DNA from: Nitrospirota bacterium
GTDB taxonomy: Bacteria; Nitrospirota; Thermodesulfovibrionia; UBA6902
Assembly: GCA_016234115.1 (NCBI GenBank)
Contig: JACRHD010000012.1
Span: 62,001 to 126,000 of the forward strand
DNA: 64,000 nt
Direction of reading: 5' to 3'
The notes beneath the pieces were generated by a model that had not been told where the DNA came from, did no database searches, and saw only the letters and a program-made list of their open reading frames with translations. This document shows positions 47,525 through 56,968 of the stretch, in pieces; within the stretch, counting starts at the first letter, position 1, and each line of letters begins with the position of its first letter. The position numbers and the translations under genes are program-made.

Positions 47525-50371
47525 ATGAATGCCCTAATAATGCAAATGGACTATATCTTTTTCTTCTACGGCTTCGCCTTTATCATTTTAGGCGCGGTCT
47601 GCTTTATCCTGATAAAAGAAAAGCTGCAGCGCCTGCCCTGGGTATGGCTCGGACTCTTCGGATTTACTCACGGGGTGCATGAGTGGCTCGATCTGTTTGC
47701 CGTCAGCCTCGAAGACAGTATGTCCCTCAGGGTTGTTCGTCTTTCTTTTACAATCATCTCCTTTTTGTTTCTGACGGAGTTCGGCCGCGCGGGGGTCGCA
47801 GAGTTGAAGTCCAAAGGGACGGGGCGGTGGATATTTGTTCCCTTAGCGGCATTGGCGTCCATAGGAGGATTTGCCGGCTTAACGGGTTTAGAGGCCTCTT
47901 CGCGTTACGTTCTCGGCCTTACAGGAGGACTATGGGCCTCCCTTGCCCTGGTTCTCGTCGCGAAACAACTCGAACCGCGCCCCAGGCGCTGGCTGACCGC
48001 GGGGGGGCTGTCTCTCGGGCTTTACGCCGTCTCCACCGGCGTCATAGTCGGTCAAGCCGGTTTCTTCCCTGCATCCGTATTGAACAGTAATGCGTTTCTG
48101 CAGGCCCTTGGATTTCCCATTCAGTTATTGCGGGGCATCCTTGCCATCTTTACCGCTTTTTCGATCTGGGTGTATTCTCAGGTCAGTTCCACCGATGAAT
48201 ACGAAGTCCATCGCATAAAAAAAAGATACACCTTCCTGCCCGGCGCCGTCATTATTATCATTCTCGCGGGCGGGTGGGCCTTGACCGGGTTCCTGGGCAG
48301 ACACGCAGCTCACGAGGTATTGGAGACCGGGCATCTTCACGCGGAAACATTGTCCGGCCACCTTAACTACGTATTAAGGGAGACCAGACATACTGCCGAC
48401 GTGAAAGCCCGTTCGCCGCTTGTTGTAAGGGCCCTACTTACCGGGAGTCCCCGGGACATGGAAACGGCAAGGGTCATCATGAATGAGTGCAAGGATGAAG
48501 CAGACCGCAAGGCCCCGTTTTGTTCCCTTCAGGACACCAGGAACAATACCATCCTGCACTGCAATCGCAAGAATGGAAACAGCTTGCCGGACAAATTCCA
48601 TTTGACTGAAGACGGAGGTTTTAAAAGCTATTTCTCGTTCGACGCCGCATCAAAGGTGTGGCGCTATCACGCAATCGCCCCGGTAAAAGATGAAAAGGGG
48701 AATGTCCTCGGGTCCGTAGTGATCAGGGAAGACATGAAAGGCGTCGAGGAATTCTTCAAAAAGCATGAGCATGCTTTTTTAGTCGATCCTGACGGGATTA
48801 TATTTCTGTCGAGCAGTGAATGCTGGTGCCTGAAGAGCTTGTGGCCGTTGAAAGGAGACGCTCGAAAAAACATCGCCTCCTCGGGACGATTCGGTCCCGG
48901 GCCGTTTGATGTCGTTCTGCCGGAAGAGGTCATGAATGGAATGCTTACCGTCCTTGACGGAAAGCGCTTTCTCGTTACGCGACGGACCATAAATAACGAG
49001 GGACGGTCGATAGTTCTTTTGAGTCCGACACGTCTCATAGCCGCGTACAGGCTCTTTGCGATTTTTTCCACGTTCGTCATTTCAGGACTGACGATCGTCT
49101 TTTTTTCAATGTTGTATCTATCAAAGAAATCCGCCTCACAGATCGCCTCTTCTGAACAGAAGCTGCTCGCTTCATATCAAATGTTGGTCAAGGAAATAGG
49201 CGAACACAAAGCGGCCCAGGAATCCCTGAAGGAGTCCGAGGCGAAGTTCAGGAACATCTACGAAGACTCGCCGATAGGGATAGAGATATACGATTCCGAA
49301 GGGTCGCTCCTGGATATCAACAGAGCGGGCATGGACATATTCGGCATACCGGACACCCGAAGAGTCAAAGGCTTCAAACTCTTTGAAGACCCTAATATAT
49401 CCGAAGACGTCAGGGACAGGCTCCTCAGGGGCGAGATCGTAAGGTTCGAAGCCGTATTTGATTTCGACAGGGTCGTGGAGCTCGACCTGTACAATACTTC
49501 AAAGTCGGGCCGGATGTACATCAATTTAGTCATTACCCCTATAAGACCCGAAGCGGAAAATAAATTCAGCGGATACCTGGTGCAGGTGCAGGACATTACC
49601 TCGCGCAAATTGGCGGAGGCGGAGGCCCTTCGAACAAGCCACCTTGCCGCCCTCGGCGAACTGGCTGCCGGAGTGGCCCACGAAATCAATAACCCTGTAA
49701 ACGGTATAATCAACTACGCTCAACTCCTGTTCAACAAATTGAACAGGGGGACCGCGGAAAGCGATATTGCCGGCATGATTATTAAAGAAGGCGACCGCAT
49801 CGCCGACATAGTAAGCAGTCTTCTTTCATTCGCGCGTGAGAAAAGAAAATTTAAAAGGCCGGTCGGGATATCCGAAATATTGTCCGAGTCCCTGAAGCTG
49901 ACGGACGCCCAGTTAAAGAAAGACGGCATTATACTGAAAACGGACGTCCCGCCTGAACTGCCGCAAATAACAGCCAACCTGCAGCAGCTCCAGCAGGTCT
50001 TTCTGAATATTTTGAGCAACGCAAGATACGCCCTGAACCAGAAGTATCCGTTCGCGCACGAAGACAAGATCATAGGGATTACAGCCGCTGAAGTCCCGAT
50101 TGAGGACCGGAAATATATCCGGGTCATTTTCGAGGACCACGGCACTGGCATGTCCGACGGCATATTCAACAAAGTGCTCAACCCGTTTTTTACCACAAAA
50201 CCGGACAACATAGGGACGGGGCTCGGTCTGAGCATAAGTCACGGCATCATCAGGGACCACGGAGGGAGACTGACGCTTGAAAGCAGGGAGGGCGAATTTA
50301 CAAAGGTCATAATCGACCTGCCTGTACATCCTGAGTTACGGGCGACAGCCGACACAGGAATGACGGGCTGA
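47525..50371 (+). CDS. Multi-domain sensor histidine kinase
   Basis: 948 residues. Seven hydrophobic helices (about 1-225), then a periplasmic/extracellular Cache-like sensor (about 260-490) and another helix near 520. A PAS domain (about 575-700, KFRNIYEDSPIGIEIYDSEG) follows, then HisKA with ALGELAAGVAHEINNPVNGI (His near 719) and the ATPase domain with GTGLGLSISHGIIRDHGG. There is no receiver domain and no response regulator gene beside it, so the partner is encoded elsewhere. The seven-helix module next to a Cache module is an uncommon input combination. Confidence 0.85.
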   Translation: MNALIMQMDYIFFFYGFAFIILGAVCFILIKEKLQRLPWVWLGLFGFTHGVHEWLDLFAVSLEDSMSLRVVRLSFTIISFLFLTEFGRAGVAELKSKGTGRWIFVPLAALASIGGFAGLTGLEASSRYVLGLTGGLWASLALVLVAKQLEPRPRRWLTAGGLSLGLYAVSTGVIVGQAGFFPASVLNSNAFLQALGFPIQLLRGILAIFTAFSIWVYSQVSSTDEYEVHRIKKRYTFLPGAVIIIILAGGWALTGFLGRHAAHEVLETGHLHAETLSGHLNYVLRETRHTADVKARSPLVVRALLTGSPRDMETARVIMNECKDEADRKAPFCSLQDTRNNTILHCNRKNGNSLPDKFHLTEDGGFKSYFSFDAASKVWRYHAIAPVKDEKGNVLGSVVIREDMKGVEEFFKKHEHAFLVDPDGIIFLSSSECWCLKSLWPLKGDARKNIASSGRFGPGPFDVVLPEEVMNGMLTVLDGKRFLVTRRTINNEGRSIVLLSPTRLIAAYRLFAIFSTFVISGLTIVFFSMLYLSKKSASQIASSEQKLLASYQMLVKEIGEHKAAQESLKESEAKFRNIYEDSPIGIEIYDSEGSLLDINRAGMDIFGIPDTRRVKGFKLFEDPNISEDVRDRLLRGEIVRFEAVFDFDRVVELDLYNTSKSGRMYINLVITPIRPEAENKFSGYLVQVQDITSRKLAEAEALRTSHLAALGELAAGVAHEINNPVNGIINYAQLLFNKLNRGTAESDIAGMIIKEGDRIADIVSSLLSFAREKRKFKRPVGISEILSESLKLTDAQLKKDGIILKTDVPPELPQITANLQQLQQVFLNILSNARYALNQKYPFAHEDKIIGITAAEVPIEDRKYIRVIFEDHGTGMSDGIFNKVLNPFFTTKPDNIGTGLGLSISHGIIRDHGGRLTLESREGEFTKVIIDLPVHPELRATADTGMTG

Positions 50372-50425
50372 TGAATCCCGGTTAACTCTCACTTTTACTT
50401 TCCGTAACATCCGGGAGAATTTCTC

Positions 50426-50455
50426 TTGACGAACCGTCACTGGTCATGCTATTGT
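50426..50455 (+). promoter_or_regulatory. Promoter upstream of the cspA leader
   Basis: TTGACG (50426-50431), spacer 18, TATTGT (50450-50455) preceded by TGC (extended -10). Transcription would begin at about 50462, some 110 bases before the ATG. Confidence 0.6.
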
Positions 50456-50491
50456 AAAAATGAAATTTTAGAAGTTTTTGCAGTTCACGGG

Positions 50492-50526
50492 GGCCACAAA
50501 GACTTTTGACTTTGTGGCCTTTTTTC
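50492..50526 (+). terminator. Intrinsic terminator within the cspA leader (attenuator or sRNA end)
   Basis: A perfect 10-bp stem GGCCACAAAG/CTTTGTGGCC (50492-50501 and 50510-50519) with an 8-base loop and a six-T run. It lies between the promoter and the cspA ATG, so it would release a transcript of about 65 bases unless bypassed. A second TTGACG is at 50527-50532. Confidence 0.75.
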
Positions 50527-50572
50527 TTGACGGCCTTCTGAGATTTTAATTTAAGATAAGGAGGTAAACGAA

Positions 50573-50773
50573 ATGGCGCAAGGAACTGTTAAATGGTTTA
50601 ACGACAGCAAAGGTTTTGGATTCATAGCAAATGAAGACGGAAGTGAAGCTTTTGTACACCATACATCCATTTTGGGCAATGGTTTTAAATCGCTTGCCGA
50701 AGGTGACAGGGTCAGTTTTGATACTGAAAACGGACCTAAAGGCCCGAAGGCGATCAATGTTGTAAAACTGTAA
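50573..50773 (+). CDS. cspA: Cold shock protein (CspA family)
   Basis: 66 residues. The single cold-shock domain has RNP1 KGFGFI and RNP2 VFVHH-like (AFVHHTSI), and a start with [14 protein letters not shown]. It binds single-stranded RNA/DNA as a chaperone. It has a strong ribosome site (AAGGAGGTAAACGAA) and is flanked by its own promoter and terminators, with a possibly regulated leader. Confidence 0.95.
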   Translation: MAQGTVKWFNDSKGFGFIANEDGSEAFVHHTSILGNGFKSLAEGDRVSFDTENGPKGPKAINVVKL

Positions 50774-50783
50774 TCCAACGAAA

Positions 50784-50818
50784 AAGGCCCCTTCCCTCAG
50801 GAGGGGGCCTTCTCATTT
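50784..50818. terminator. Bidirectional terminator between cspA and smc
   Basis: A 12-bp stem (50784-50795 with 50800-50811, one G-U) and a 4-base loop. T-rich tails lie on both strands, so it can stop both cspA and the convergent smc transcript. Confidence 0.85.
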
Positions 50819-50876
50819 TCCTCATTTAATCCGCATGCACAAATCGGCGCAACCGGCCGCAAACACCCGTTACATG

Positions 50877-53800
50877 TTAACTGTCGCTTGTTACCGCCTC
50901 CGACTTCTCCGTCAGATGCATCGAAACGACCTTTGAGGAGCCGGGCTCTTCCATCGTTATGCCGTAAATATAATTCGCCGCTTCCATCGTGCGCCTGTTG
51001 TGCGTAATGGTGATAAACTGGATGCCTCTTGAAAGCTCCCCCAGCAGATTAATGAACCTGTCGGTGTTCGATTCATCCAGGGGGGCGTCGACCTCATCCA
51101 GTATGCACAGCGGGGTCGGTTTGATCATAAAGCCCGCAAAGAGCAGCGACAGCGCCGTCAGGGCCTTTTCGCCGCCCGACAGGAGCATAAGGTTCTGGAG
51201 CTTTTTGCCGGGGGGCTGCGCCACAATCTCGATGCCCGCGTCCAGGATGCTGCCTTCCTCGGTCAGATGCAGCTCCGCCCTTCCCTTGCCGAAGAGCGTC
51301 GTAAAGACCTCCCTGAACTTTTCATTCAAGGCATTGAACGCCTCGGTCAGCCTGTGCTGCGTCGTCCTGTTTATCTTCTGTATCGTGTCCTGCAGGTCGT
51401 CAATAGACGACTGAAGATCGTCGCGCTGCCCTGCAAGAAAATCGTATCTCCTTTTCAGCTCATCATATTCCTCCAGTGTGCCGAGGCTTACGGGCCCGAG
51501 CTCCTGCAGGCGCTCCTTGAGCGGCGCCAGGCCCTCCTCCTCTTCGTCCGAAACGGTGTCGGCTATGTCCGCCGTCTCAATTTCGAGAGAATATGTCTTA
51601 CGTATGTCCTCCGCCAGATAATTCAGCTTCATCGACAGCTCCATCTTCCTCATCTCGACATGATTGAGGGCTTCCCTGACCGTTTCCAGCTCGGAGGAGA
51701 GGGACTTCTGCTGTTTTTCGATTATCGCAAGCTCCGCCTGCCCGGCCTCAAGTATCTCTTCCGCTTTCGTAACTTCTTCCCTCAGCCCGCTCACCGAAAC
51801 TATCTTGACCTTCAGCGCCCCGTTTTTTTCCAGGGTCTCCTGTTCTCTTGAACGAATGCTCTCTTCAATGGCGGCGCGCTCAGCGGCCGTCTCCGTCTTT
51901 TTCCTCTCTATTTCAGAAATGAAATTGTTCAGTCTGTCGATCTCTCTCCTCACCGACGAGAGCTTCTCACCGGTGGACGCGAGGCTGAGTTTTATGTCAG
52001 TCAGCTCATGGCGCATTACCTCGAGCTCTTCTTTCCTGCCGGACATGGTTTCCTGCAGGGTAATGATATTTCTCTCTATCTCCAGTTTTTCGCACTCAAG
52101 ACCCATGCAGACCGCTTCTTTTTCCGCCAACAGCTTCTTCATGTTGTCTTTTTCGGCGTAATCATCGGTAATTTCGAGCGATATATATTCATGTTTTTTC
52201 TGCAGCCGCCCGCTTTCCTCTTTCAGATTTTCCAGCTTTACTTCAAGGGAGTGGCAGTACTTTTCCCGCCCTGAAATCATTCCGTCGGTCGATACAATCT
52301 CATTTTCCACCGACACAAGCTGTTCCCTGTTCAAGGCAACGTCCTTTTCCGCCGCGAGGATCCTATCCTTCTTCGCGGAAATGTCCTGCTCATGCTCCTT
52401 TATCATCCTCTTTACCCTGAGCACTTCTTTGCCGCTTCCGCCGAAGACCATGCCCGACGGTTCAAGGACCTCGCCCTCAAGGGTCACAAAGTACATGGGC
52501 GCGGTATGCGTCTCCCGGAGAGAAAAAGCCGCGCCGAGATCATCGACCAGGACCACGTCGCGCAAAAGGGCCTCCGCTATTGTCCTGAAATCCTCTTTAA
52601 CGGTGATAAAATCGACTGCCTTCCCTATAACGCCGGAGCCTGAGATATCTCCTGTAACGGATGAATCAATACGGCGGTCATGAACGTTTATGAAACCGCT
52701 CCTCTTCGACTTCTGTTCCCTGATGTGCTGCAGCGCCTTTGTAATCTCTTCCCTGTCTGCGACGACCGCGGCGCTGAGTTTGTCGCCGAGGACGGCCTCA
52801 AAGGCGGTTTCATATCTGGAGGAAGTCTCAAAGATGTCGGCGACCTGGCACAGGGCCTTTACCTTTTCGTCGAGCGAGCTCCTCTGGAACTGCTCAAGCT
52901 CCCGGAGCGATTCGAGCTTTGACGCCATGGCGGCCAGCTCTTCCCTTTCGCGGTACAAAATCTCCTCGTTCGCGGAGAGCTCCTGCTTCTTGCCGCGCAG
53001 CGCGTTGGAGAGGTCCTCCCTGGCATTTTTTGCCGCCGCCAGCTCCGCTTCGGCCCTGAGGCGCTCGTTCTCCGTCTCCCCGATTGTGCCGAGGAGCGCG
53101 GAGAGGTCGTCCTTCAGCGAACTGACGTCCTGCGAGCTCTTTTCAGCCTTCCTGCTGATATTATCGATGCTGAGAGATAGATTGCTCATTTCATTTTTTA
53201 TGCCGCTGATCTCTTCCGCCTTTCTGAAGAGGCCCTTCCTTTGGATTTCAATCTCCTGCTCCATCCCCCTCATCCCGTTTTCGACCTCGGAGAACACGCC
53301 GTTTTTCTCTTCCAGAAAGGTCCTGAGCTTTTCAAAATCGCTTTTCATTAAAGCCTGATTGTTCTCGGTCTCGCTGATGTCCCTGACGGCCTTCTCTCTA
53401 TCGGCGTCAAACTCCCCGTCCTGTCTCTTCAGGGCCTCGTGCCTTTGCCTCAGATTATCACAGTCGCTGTTAAGGAGGGCTATCCTGCCCTCGTCTTCCG
53501 CGATCTCTTTTTCAAGGGCGTAGAGGTCCATCTTGATTCCGTCGAGGCGCTTCTCCTTATCGACGCAGAGACGCTTCTTCTCCTCTATCAGGGCCTCCAC
53601 CGCGTGGAGGCCCGCACAGGCCGCGGCCTCCTTCGTCTTTGATTCGTCTTCGGACAAGGTCAATGCCGATATTTCATTCCTGAGCGATAGGGAGTCCCTC
53701 TTTGCGACACGCAGCTCGACGTCCCTGATTTCATCCAACAGCTTCTTGTACCGCTCGGCCTTTTTCGCGTGCCTGTCTATCGTATTGATCTGCCTCTTTA

Positions 53801-54416
53801 CCTCGGCAATGATGTCCTGAAGCCTCTGCAGGTTGGACCTTGACGCTTCGAGTTTATTCAACGCCTCGGTCCTTCTTACTTTGTATTTCATGACGCCGGC
53901 GACTTCTTCGATCAGGAACCTCCTGTCCTGCGGTTTGGAGCTCAGGATGTGGTCCATCTTGCCCTGTTCCAGGATCGAATACGCCTTCAGTTCGAGTCCG
54001 GTATCGAGAAACGTGTTCCTGATGTCCTTGAGCCTGCACGGCGTCTTGTTCAGCATATACTCGCTCTCGCCGGACCTGTAGAGACGTCTTGTGACGGATA
54101 TATCGCTCATCGCGGTCTTGCCTTCATCCTCAGACCCGTTTGAGGAATTCCCCCTGATGTCCGAAAGCACGAGCGTGACTTCAGCCATCCCCTTGGTCTT
54201 TTTTGTGGCTGAACCAAGAAAGATCACGTCTTCCATGCTCTCACCTCGAAGGCTCTTGGCGCTCTGCTCGCCAAGGACCCATCTGAAGGCATCGACGATA
54301 TTGCTCTTGCCGCAGCCGTTGGGCCCGACAATCGCCGTTACGCCGGGATGGAAATTAAAGACCGTCTTGTCCGCAAAAGATTTAAAGCCTATCAATTCCA
54401 ATCTTTCCACTCTCAT
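50877..54416 (-). CDS. smc: Chromosome segregation protein SMC
   Basis: 1179 residues, full size. N-terminal ATPase lobe with GPNGCGKSNIVDAFRWVLGE (from residue 31), two long coiled-coil arms, the hinge domain around 510-640 and the C-terminal lobe with signature LLSGGEKALTALSLLFA and Walker B CILDEVDAPLDESN. It organises and condenses the chromosome with ScpAB, which are not in the window. It has no neighbour on the same strand. Confidence 0.95.
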   Translation of the reverse strand: MRVERLELIGFKSFADKTVFNFHPGVTAIVGPNGCGKSNIVDAFRWVLGEQSAKSLRGESMEDVIFLGSATKKTKGMAEVTLVLSDIRGNSSNGSEDEGKTAMSDISVTRRLYRSGESEYMLNKTPCRLKDIRNTFLDTGLELKAYSILEQGKMDHILSSKPQDRRFLIEEVAGVMKYKVRRTEALNKLEASRSNLQRLQDIIAEVKRQINTIDRHAKKAERYKKLLDEIRDVELRVAKRDSLSLRNEISALTLSEDESKTKEAAACAGLHAVEALIEEKKRLCVDKEKRLDGIKMDLYALEKEIAEDEGRIALLNSDCDNLRQRHEALKRQDGEFDADREKAVRDISETENNQALMKSDFEKLRTFLEEKNGVFSEVENGMRGMEQEIEIQRKGLFRKAEEISGIKNEMSNLSLSIDNISRKAEKSSQDVSSLKDDLSALLGTIGETENERLRAEAELAAAKNAREDLSNALRGKKQELSANEEILYREREELAAMASKLESLRELEQFQRSSLDEKVKALCQVADIFETSSRYETAFEAVLGDKLSAAVVADREEITKALQHIREQKSKRSGFINVHDRRIDSSVTGDISGSGVIGKAVDFITVKEDFRTIAEALLRDVVLVDDLGAAFSLRETHTAPMYFVTLEGEVLEPSGMVFGGSGKEVLRVKRMIKEHEQDISAKKDRILAAEKDVALNREQLVSVENEIVSTDGMISGREKYCHSLEVKLENLKEESGRLQKKHEYISLEITDDYAEKDNMKKLLAEKEAVCMGLECEKLEIERNIITLQETMSGRKEELEVMRHELTDIKLSLASTGEKLSSVRREIDRLNNFISEIERKKTETAAERAAIEESIRSREQETLEKNGALKVKIVSVSGLREEVTKAEEILEAGQAELAIIEKQQKSLSSELETVREALNHVEMRKMELSMKLNYLAEDIRKTYSLEIETADIADTVSDEEEEGLAPLKERLQELGPVSLGTLEEYDELKRRYDFLAGQRDDLQSSIDDLQDTIQKINRTTQHRLTEAFNALNEKFREVFTTLFGKGRAELHLTEEGSILDAGIEIVAQPPGKKLQNLMLLSGGEKALTALSLLFAGFMIKPTPLCILDEVDAPLDESNTDRFINLLGELSRGIQFITITHNRRTMEAANYIYGITMEEPGSSKVVSMHLTEKSEAVTSDS

Positions 54417-54457
54417 ATTGTTATTCCTCTTAATTACGGATTAATCTTGCCGAACTC

Positions 54458-54699
54458 CGGACCCTGAACTCTAAACTCCAGATTTTCTCTGTGTCCCGGT
54501 GGTCAAGTTATTTCAAGCAGTTACCCACATCATATTGTGAACTTAGTTCTCATGCTTCACAAGATGATGTGTTTTTTGTTCCTGAATAATATACCCGATT
54601 ACCCTATTTCTATCAAGTAAATTTATTTGCGCCCCGGCCCGAGCAAGACCTCGGGAATGTCCGGTAGAAACACGTCTCCCCACGCAACGCCGGGCCTTA
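54458..54699. other. Gap between smc and the FmdB-like gene, with repeats
   Basis: Holds a short heptamer element (AACTCCGGACCCTGAACTC at 54458-54482), a long hairpin (54526-54577), and otherwise AT-rich sequence without a gene. Confidence 0.6.
54526..54577 (+). terminator. Long hairpin with T run, no obvious host gene
   Basis: CACATCATATTGTGAA (54526-54541) pairs with TTCACAAGATGATGTG (54556-54571), 15 of 16 matches, followed by TTTTTT. It looks like a plus-strand terminator, but the only nearby gene on that side is smc on the opposite strand. It may end a small RNA or mark a mobile-element remnant. Confidence 0.45.
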
Positions 54700-54729
54700 T
54701 TGACATGCCTTGAATTCAACTACTAAAAT
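54700..54729 (+). promoter_or_regulatory. Promoter of the FmdB-like gene
   Basis: A perfect TTGACA (54700-54705) and TAAAAT (54724-54729), spacing 18, end about 25 bases before the ATG at 54755. Confidence 0.65.
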
Positions 54730-54754
54730 AATAAAAAAATCCCGGAGGACAATG

Positions 54755-54955
54755 ATGCCTATTTATGAATATGTATGCCTTAAATGCGGTAATAAATTTT
54801 CTCTCCTTCAAAGCATGTCTCACGCCGAGAGTGATACGGAATGTCCCAAGTGTTCATCGAGAGAAGTGAAGAAGACCATATCTTCTTTTAGCTGCGCGTC
54901 AGGCTGCGGCGACTCATCTTCGACCTCCTCGCCGGGTTTCGGCGGAGGCGGCTGA
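54755..54955 (+). CDS. FmdB-type zinc ribbon protein
   Basis: 66 residues starting PIYEYVCLKCGNKFSLLQSM. Two CxxC pairs (CLKC and CPKC) form the zinc ribbon of the FmdB/CxxC_CxxC_SSSS family. The C-terminus is Cys/Ser/Gly-rich (SCASGCGDSSSTSS). The ATG at 54755 is chosen with GGAGG 6 bases before it. The family function is uncertain (proposed transcription regulator). Confidence 0.85.
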   Translation: MPIYEYVCLKCGNKFSLLQSMSHAESDTECPKCSSREVKKTISSFSCASGCGDSSSTSSPGFGGGG

Positions 54956-54991
54956 GGGGCCCCCCGCTACTGACCGGTCGGTCGGAAAAAA

Positions 54992-55073
54992 CAGTCCACG
55001 GATTACACGGATTAAAAACAGAAAGGATGAGTTCGTTACTATAATCTGCGTTAATCTGCGTAATCTGCGGATT
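54992..55073. repeat. ACGGAT-type inverted element
   Basis: Starts CAGTCCACGGATTACACGGATT and ends AATCTGCGTAATCTGCGGATTTC, with the middle TTACTATAATCTGCG. It belongs to the family at 12.54 kb and 23.75 kb and adjoins the transketolase stop. Confidence 0.65.
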
Positions 55074-56909
55074 TCATTTAATCACGCTCCTCACCTTCGC
55101 GGCAATCGCCTTTGCCGATATCTCCTCATAATCAAGGAGCTCCCGTGGTCTTCCGCTTTTCGGCATCTTTCTGACCGCCAATAAAAAAACAGGCACGGGA
55201 CATTCTGAAAGCGCGCAGAGCACGGCCTCGCCTATGCCGCCTTCGGCAAAGTGGTCTTCGACGGTGATTATCGCCCTGGTGACTTTCGCCGCCTGAAGCA
55301 ACGCGGCCTGATCAAGGGGCTTGACGCTGTAGAGATCGATCACGCGAATGTAAATATCATCCTTCTTCAGCTCTTCATACGCCTGAAGCGCCTCGTGAAG
55401 CGTAACGCCCGCCGCTACGACGGTTGCGGCATCTTTAGCGCCCTGCTTCAAAACACGGCATCCGCCGATATGAAATTTATCATCGACTCCGTAAATGACC
55501 GGGGTCTCCATTCGCGTCGTGCGTATGTAGGATATTCCCCTGTGTTTTGCCATTTCCTCCACCAGTCTCTCTGTCGATACCGCGTCCGACGGGTAAAGAA
55601 CAACGCTGTCGAGCACGGCCCTGAACATGGCAATGTCTTCAAGACCCATCTGCGACACTCCGTCCTCTCCGATGGACACCCCCGCATGGGAGCCGCAAAA
55701 CTTTATATTGGCTTCGGAATACCGGCCCATTCTTATCTGGTCGTACGCGCGCGTAAAAAAAGCGGCAAAAGTAGAGACAAAGGGGACCTTCCCCCTCGTT
55801 GAAAGGCCGAGGGCCGCGCCGACCATGTTCTGTTCGGCTATATACATCTCAAAAAAGCGTTCGGGATACCCTTCTTTGAATATCTCCGAATACGTGGAAT
55901 TGCTTACTTCGCCGTCGAGCGAGACTATGTCAGGAAAGGCAGGGTAAATCCTCTTGAGGGCATTCCCGTAGGCCTTCCTTGTGGCAACGGGTTTGTCATG
56001 GGGATAGGCCATTTCCTTTGCGGCCCCGGGACGCCTCGCTTCCGGGGCGATATCTTCAGGACGGACCACTTCCGCGGGGACCACTTTATCGACATCTCCC
56101 AACTCGCCGAGGGCCTTTACGAGTTCATCCTTTGACATTGCCTTACCGTGTAAACCGTCCCGGTCCTCAAGAAACGATACGCCTTTCCCTTTGATAGTCC
56201 TCGCAATGATCATGCACGGTTTATCTCTGACAGTGAGCGCTTTTTGATACGCCCGGAGGATTTCACCGTGGGAATGACCATCTATCACTATAGTCTCCCA
56301 TCCGAAAGACGAGACACGTCTTTCATACGCCGCAAGGTCATGCCCGTACATGGTCTCGCCGCGCTGCCCGAGACGGTTGACGTCAAGAATGCCCGCAAGA
56401 TTATCAAGCCTGTAATGCGCGGCAATCTGGATCGCCTCCCACTGCGACCCCTCCGCCATCTCGCTGTCTCCGAGAAGGACGTACGTCCTGTACGGCAGCT
56501 TATCAAGATACTTTGCATTCAGCGCGATGCCGACGCCGATTGACAGGCCCTGCCCCAGAGAGCCTGTCGCCGCCTCGACAAGATTGAACGCCCGCGTGGG
56601 GTGGCCTTCGAGAGGGCTGCTGAATTTTCTCATGCTCATCAGTTGTTCTTCCGTCAGGACGCCCGCCGCCGCCCATTGGGCATAAAAAAGCGGCGAGGCG
56701 TGGCCCTTGGAAAAAATAAGACGGTCATTGTTGCGATGCCCCGGGTTGTTTACATCAAATCTGAACGTCCCCCCGAACAGCAGGCACGTCATTAAATCCG
56801 CGGCGGACAGGGAAGACGTCGGGTGCCCCGACCCCGCCTCTGTTGTCGAGACGAGGACAAAGTAACGTATGAGCGCGGCTATCTTTCTTAGTCTGTCGAT
56901 GTCGTTCAT
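55074..56909 (-). CDS. tkt: Transketolase
   Basis: 611 residues in one chain, with ThDP-binding and pyrimidine domains. The N-terminus has the GSGHPTSSLSAADL signature, TGSLGQGLSIGVG and LLGDSEMAEGSQWEA. The C-terminal half has the pyrimidine-binding/TK signature GSHAGVSIGEDGVSQMGLEDIAMFRA. It transfers C2 units in the pentose phosphate/Calvin pathways. Some proteins of this length act as 1-deoxyxylulose synthase, but the motifs fit transketolase better. Confidence 0.9.
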   Translation of the reverse strand: MNDIDRLRKIAALIRYFVLVSTTEAGSGHPTSSLSAADLMTCLLFGGTFRFDVNNPGHRNNDRLIFSKGHASPLFYAQWAAAGVLTEEQLMSMRKFSSPLEGHPTRAFNLVEAATGSLGQGLSIGVGIALNAKYLDKLPYRTYVLLGDSEMAEGSQWEAIQIAAHYRLDNLAGILDVNRLGQRGETMYGHDLAAYERRVSSFGWETIVIDGHSHGEILRAYQKALTVRDKPCMIIARTIKGKGVSFLEDRDGLHGKAMSKDELVKALGELGDVDKVVPAEVVRPEDIAPEARRPGAAKEMAYPHDKPVATRKAYGNALKRIYPAFPDIVSLDGEVSNSTYSEIFKEGYPERFFEMYIAEQNMVGAALGLSTRGKVPFVSTFAAFFTRAYDQIRMGRYSEANIKFCGSHAGVSIGEDGVSQMGLEDIAMFRAVLDSVVLYPSDAVSTERLVEEMAKHRGISYIRTTRMETPVIYGVDDKFHIGGCRVLKQGAKDAATVVAAGVTLHEALQAYEELKKDDIYIRVIDLYSVKPLDQAALLQAAKVTRAIITVEDHFAEGGIGEAVLCALSECPVPVFLLAVRKMPKSGRPRELLDYEEISAKAIAAKVRSVIK

Positions 56910-56968
56910 GACAAGAGAATTATATCAGATCAACCTGGATAGACGAATGCCGCCCCAATGAAGGGTTT

